Shown here one piece after another: positions 5,041-5,802 of a DNA stretch of 5,802 bases. The notes beneath the pieces are model-generated. The model was not told the DNA's origin, did not search any database, and saw only the letters and a list, made by a program, of their open reading frames with translations. The stretch comes from Bacillota bacterium (GTDB taxonomy: Bacteria; Bacillota; UBA4882; UBA8346). Each line of letters opens with the position of its first letter. Position 1 is the first letter of the stretch. Both the position numbers and the translations under genes were made by a program. Location of the stretch: the NCBI GenBank assembly GCA_023415835.1, contig JAEZJK010000032.1, forward strand, positions 1 through 5,802, written 5' to 3'.

Positions 5041-5066
5041 CCAGCTGAACCAGGACGGTTAGCTGG
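5041..5066. repeat. Hairpin overlapping the stop codon of the small GNAT gene
   Basis: CCAGCT (5041-5046) pairs with AGCTGG (5061-5066), and AACC (5048-5051) with GGTT (5057-5060), giving a 10-bp stem with one bulged base. The TAA stop of the gene (5059-5061) lies inside it and the final residues MPTS are encoded by it. There is no T-run in the gene sense. Confidence 0.55.
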
Positions 5067-5526
5067 TCGGCATAATATTTTTTTGATACTCAATCAATGT
5101 CAGTTTTTCTGAATGAACTTTTTCTCCAATCTTTTTATATCCAAGTGTTTCATAAAAATGTCGATTCCGTAAGCTTCCTTCAGGTGTAATCAAGCTCCAC
5201 TTCGTTCCGTCTCCATTATCTTTTTCAATGAATTCAATTGCTTTTTTTCCAATACCTAAATTTTGATATTCCGGTATTACAGAGATAGTTCTTAAATAAT
5301 AATGGTTTGCCTCTCTTTTTCTCACTATAATATCACCAATGATTTTATCATCTACAATAATTTTATAGACGATCGCATTTTTTATCATATCAATCATGTT
5401 TTCAATACTTTCCTGGTATGATGGGCATTTACCATATTTTTCATAATCTTCTTGAAAACCTAGGTTTTGAACTTCGATAAGTTTCAATGCATCTTCATGT
5501 AGTGCTCTTTCTATAATAATCTCCAT
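5059..5526 (-). CDS. GNAT family N-acetyltransferase, single-domain (155 aa)
   Basis: Predicted cytosolic acetyl-CoA-dependent N-acetyltransferase, PF00583-like. Residues 1-60 form the N-terminal strand-helix region (IIIERALHEDALKLIEVQNLG). VDDKIIGDIIVRK (58-70) is the beta3-beta4 pair, and YYLRTISVIPEYQNLGIGKKA (76-96) is motif A with the CoA pyrophosphate loop QNLGIGKKA. WSLITPEGSLRNRHFYETLGYKKIG (110-134) is motif B, with the conserved N-x3-FYE-x-LGY. Length is normal for a one-domain GNAT. The ATG at 5526 has GGAG (5533-5536) 7 nt upstream. The gene stands alone in its unit, with a 113-nt leader containing a strong hairpin, and its stop is inside the downstream hairpin. The C-terminal tail NIMPTS may have been altered by the recombination-site sequence. 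Substrate unknown; it is unrelated at motif level to the other two GNATs in the array. Confidence 0.9.
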   Translation of the reverse strand: MEIIIERALHEDALKLIEVQNLGFQEDYEKYGKCPSYQESIENMIDMIKNAIVYKIIVDDKIIGDIIVRKREANHYYLRTISVIPEYQNLGIGKKAIEFIEKDNGDGTKWSLITPEGSLRNRHFYETLGYKKIGEKVHSEKLTLIEYQKNIMPTS

Positions 5527-5588
5527 TTATTTCTCCATTTCTCACTTTAGGTAAGCCTTCACATGAAACTTCCTTGAACAACTTTGAT

Positions 5589-5616
5589 GTGTCCGTGCCC
5601 AGGAAGGGCCGGACAC
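5589..5616. repeat. Cassette 5'-end hairpin (leader of the small GNAT gene)
   Basis: GTGTCCG (5589-5595) pairs with CGGACAC (5610-5616), and GCCC (5597-5600) with GGGC (5606-5609), with one bulged T and an AGGAA loop: 11 bp in all. It occupies the same place as the other leader hairpins but has a different loop. Confidence 0.6.
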
Positions 5617-5685
5617 GAAGGTCAGGTATGTCACATAACTACTGCATACCCGCATCACATATTTTGTACCAAATCAGGATAAATA

Positions 5686-5732
5686 ACGTGATGCGTGTTT
5701 GATGCCAATGTAAAGAAAAACACGCATCACGT
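5686..5732. terminator. 15-bp perfect hairpin at the right border, possible terminator
   Basis: ACGTGATGCGTGTTT (5686-5700) pairs perfectly with AAACACGCATCACGT (5718-5732) around a 17-nt loop. It starts 3 nt after the stop of the possible - strand gene at the right edge and in that direction is followed by TATTTATCC. A terminator of that gene is the simplest reading. CGCATCAC at 5651-5658 is a further copy of part of the stem and can pair with 5688-5695, giving an alternative fold. A preceding ATAAC (5683-5687) makes a degenerate recombination site the rival explanation. Confidence 0.45.
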
Positions 5733-5735
5733 GTA

Positions 5736-5802
5736 TTAACTATATGGCTGAGCATTATCAATTGAATTTAAATCCTCATGAACCTCTGGTATCGTATCTA
5801 AA
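5736..5802 (-). CDS. Possible 3' end of an unidentified gene (21 codons visible)
   Basis: On the - strand one frame is open from the window edge for 21 codons, reading LDTIPEVHEDLNSIDNAQPYS, then TAA (5736-5738). It is followed at once by a 15-bp hairpin. Position, direction and the hairpin fit a gene end just outside the array, but the stretch is too short to exclude chance and no family can be named. Confidence 0.35.
   Translation of the reverse strand, partial: LDTIPEVHEDLNSIDNAQPYS

Larger units (their letters stand above)
684..5639 (-). mobile_element. Integron-like gene cassette array (five units, six genes)
   Basis: Five units with genes all on the - strand are separated by four large palindromic elements, each bounded by ATAAC and GTTAT (1803-1979, 3025-3210, 3907-4077, 4832-5000). 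Each unit also has its own private terminal inverted repeat beginning GTTAT and ending ATAAC. This matches integron logic: attC sites between cassettes, G^TT cleavage, and complementarity between the start and end of the same cassette. If attC lies 3' of each gene as in known integrons, the cassettes are about 1807-3028 (TIR-SLATT), 3029-3910, 3911-4835 and 4836-5638, with the first GNAT unit truncated distally. Two deviations: the core is GTTATNN where the classical consensus is GTTRRRY, and the sites are longer than usual attC sites. No integrase or attI is visible, so cassette array is an inference from architecture. Confidence 0.72.
4996..5639 (-). mobile_element. Gene unit 5 (small GNAT) with private terminal inverted repeats
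   Basis: The left end GTTATGTGTCGTACCTGACC (4996-5015) pairs with the right end GGTCAGGTATGTCACATAAC (5620-5639) at 18 of 20 positions. One deviation is a G-T pair, the other a T-T mismatch. The right end is the last recognisable array border; no full attC-like site follows it within the window. Confidence 0.68.

Noticed and set aside
684..5639. CRISPR array or retron-type ncRNA
   Set aside because: There are no short direct repeats with uniform spacers, no reverse transcriptase and no Cas genes; the repeats are inverted and separated by whole genes.

Overview
The window most likely comes from a low-GC Gram-positive bacterium (Bacillota). The evidence is strong AGGAGG-type ribosome binding sites, one TTG start with a good Shine-Dalgarno sequence, and AT-rich, lysine-rich coding regions. 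This rests on style, not on a marker gene; a spirochaete or another integron-bearing phylum cannot be excluded. The genes differ visibly in base composition (the methyltransferase is the most AT-rich), while the DNA between them is GC-rich and highly structured, as expected for genes collected from different sources.

Layout: the left edge (1-388) is the C-terminal third of an IS91-family rolling-circle transposase on the + strand, followed by a strong hairpin terminator (621-653). From 684 to 5639 lies an array of five gene units, all read on the - strand: a tandem-domain GNAT acetyltransferase (747-1637), a two-gene TIR (DUF1863) plus SLATT/DUF4231 membrane-protein operon (2047-2913), a RimJ/RimL-type GNAT (3260-3808), a class I SAM methyltransferase (4113-4751) and a small GNAT (5059-5526). 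The right edge (5736-5802) may hold the 3' end of another - strand gene, set off by a 15-bp hairpin.

The main discovery is in the non-coding DNA. Adjacent genes are separated by four large palindromic elements (about 170-186 nt), each starting with ATAAC and ending with GTTAT, with inner matching arms, a conserved asymmetric spacer and conserved internal hairpins. In addition, every gene unit is bounded by its own private 16-20 bp inverted repeat, beginning GTTAT and ending ATAAC, different for each unit. This is what attC recombination sites of integron gene cassettes look like: an excised circle would join the two private arms into one long hairpin. Six of the seven deviations in these private repeats are G-T pairs when the + strand is folded. 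The + strand is the bottom strand relative to the genes, the strand that integron integrases recombine. No integrase is in the window.

Functionally the array looks like a bank of accessory genes: three unrelated acetyltransferases and a small-molecule-type methyltransferase (candidate detoxification or modification enzymes), and a TIR-SLATT pair that is a candidate anti-phage, Thoeris-like NAD-signalling module with a 2TM membrane effector. The genes seem to work independently, apart from the TIR-SLATT operon; what they share is the mobility structure. The IS91-family element appears to have destroyed the distal recombination site of the array, leaving only its half at 684.
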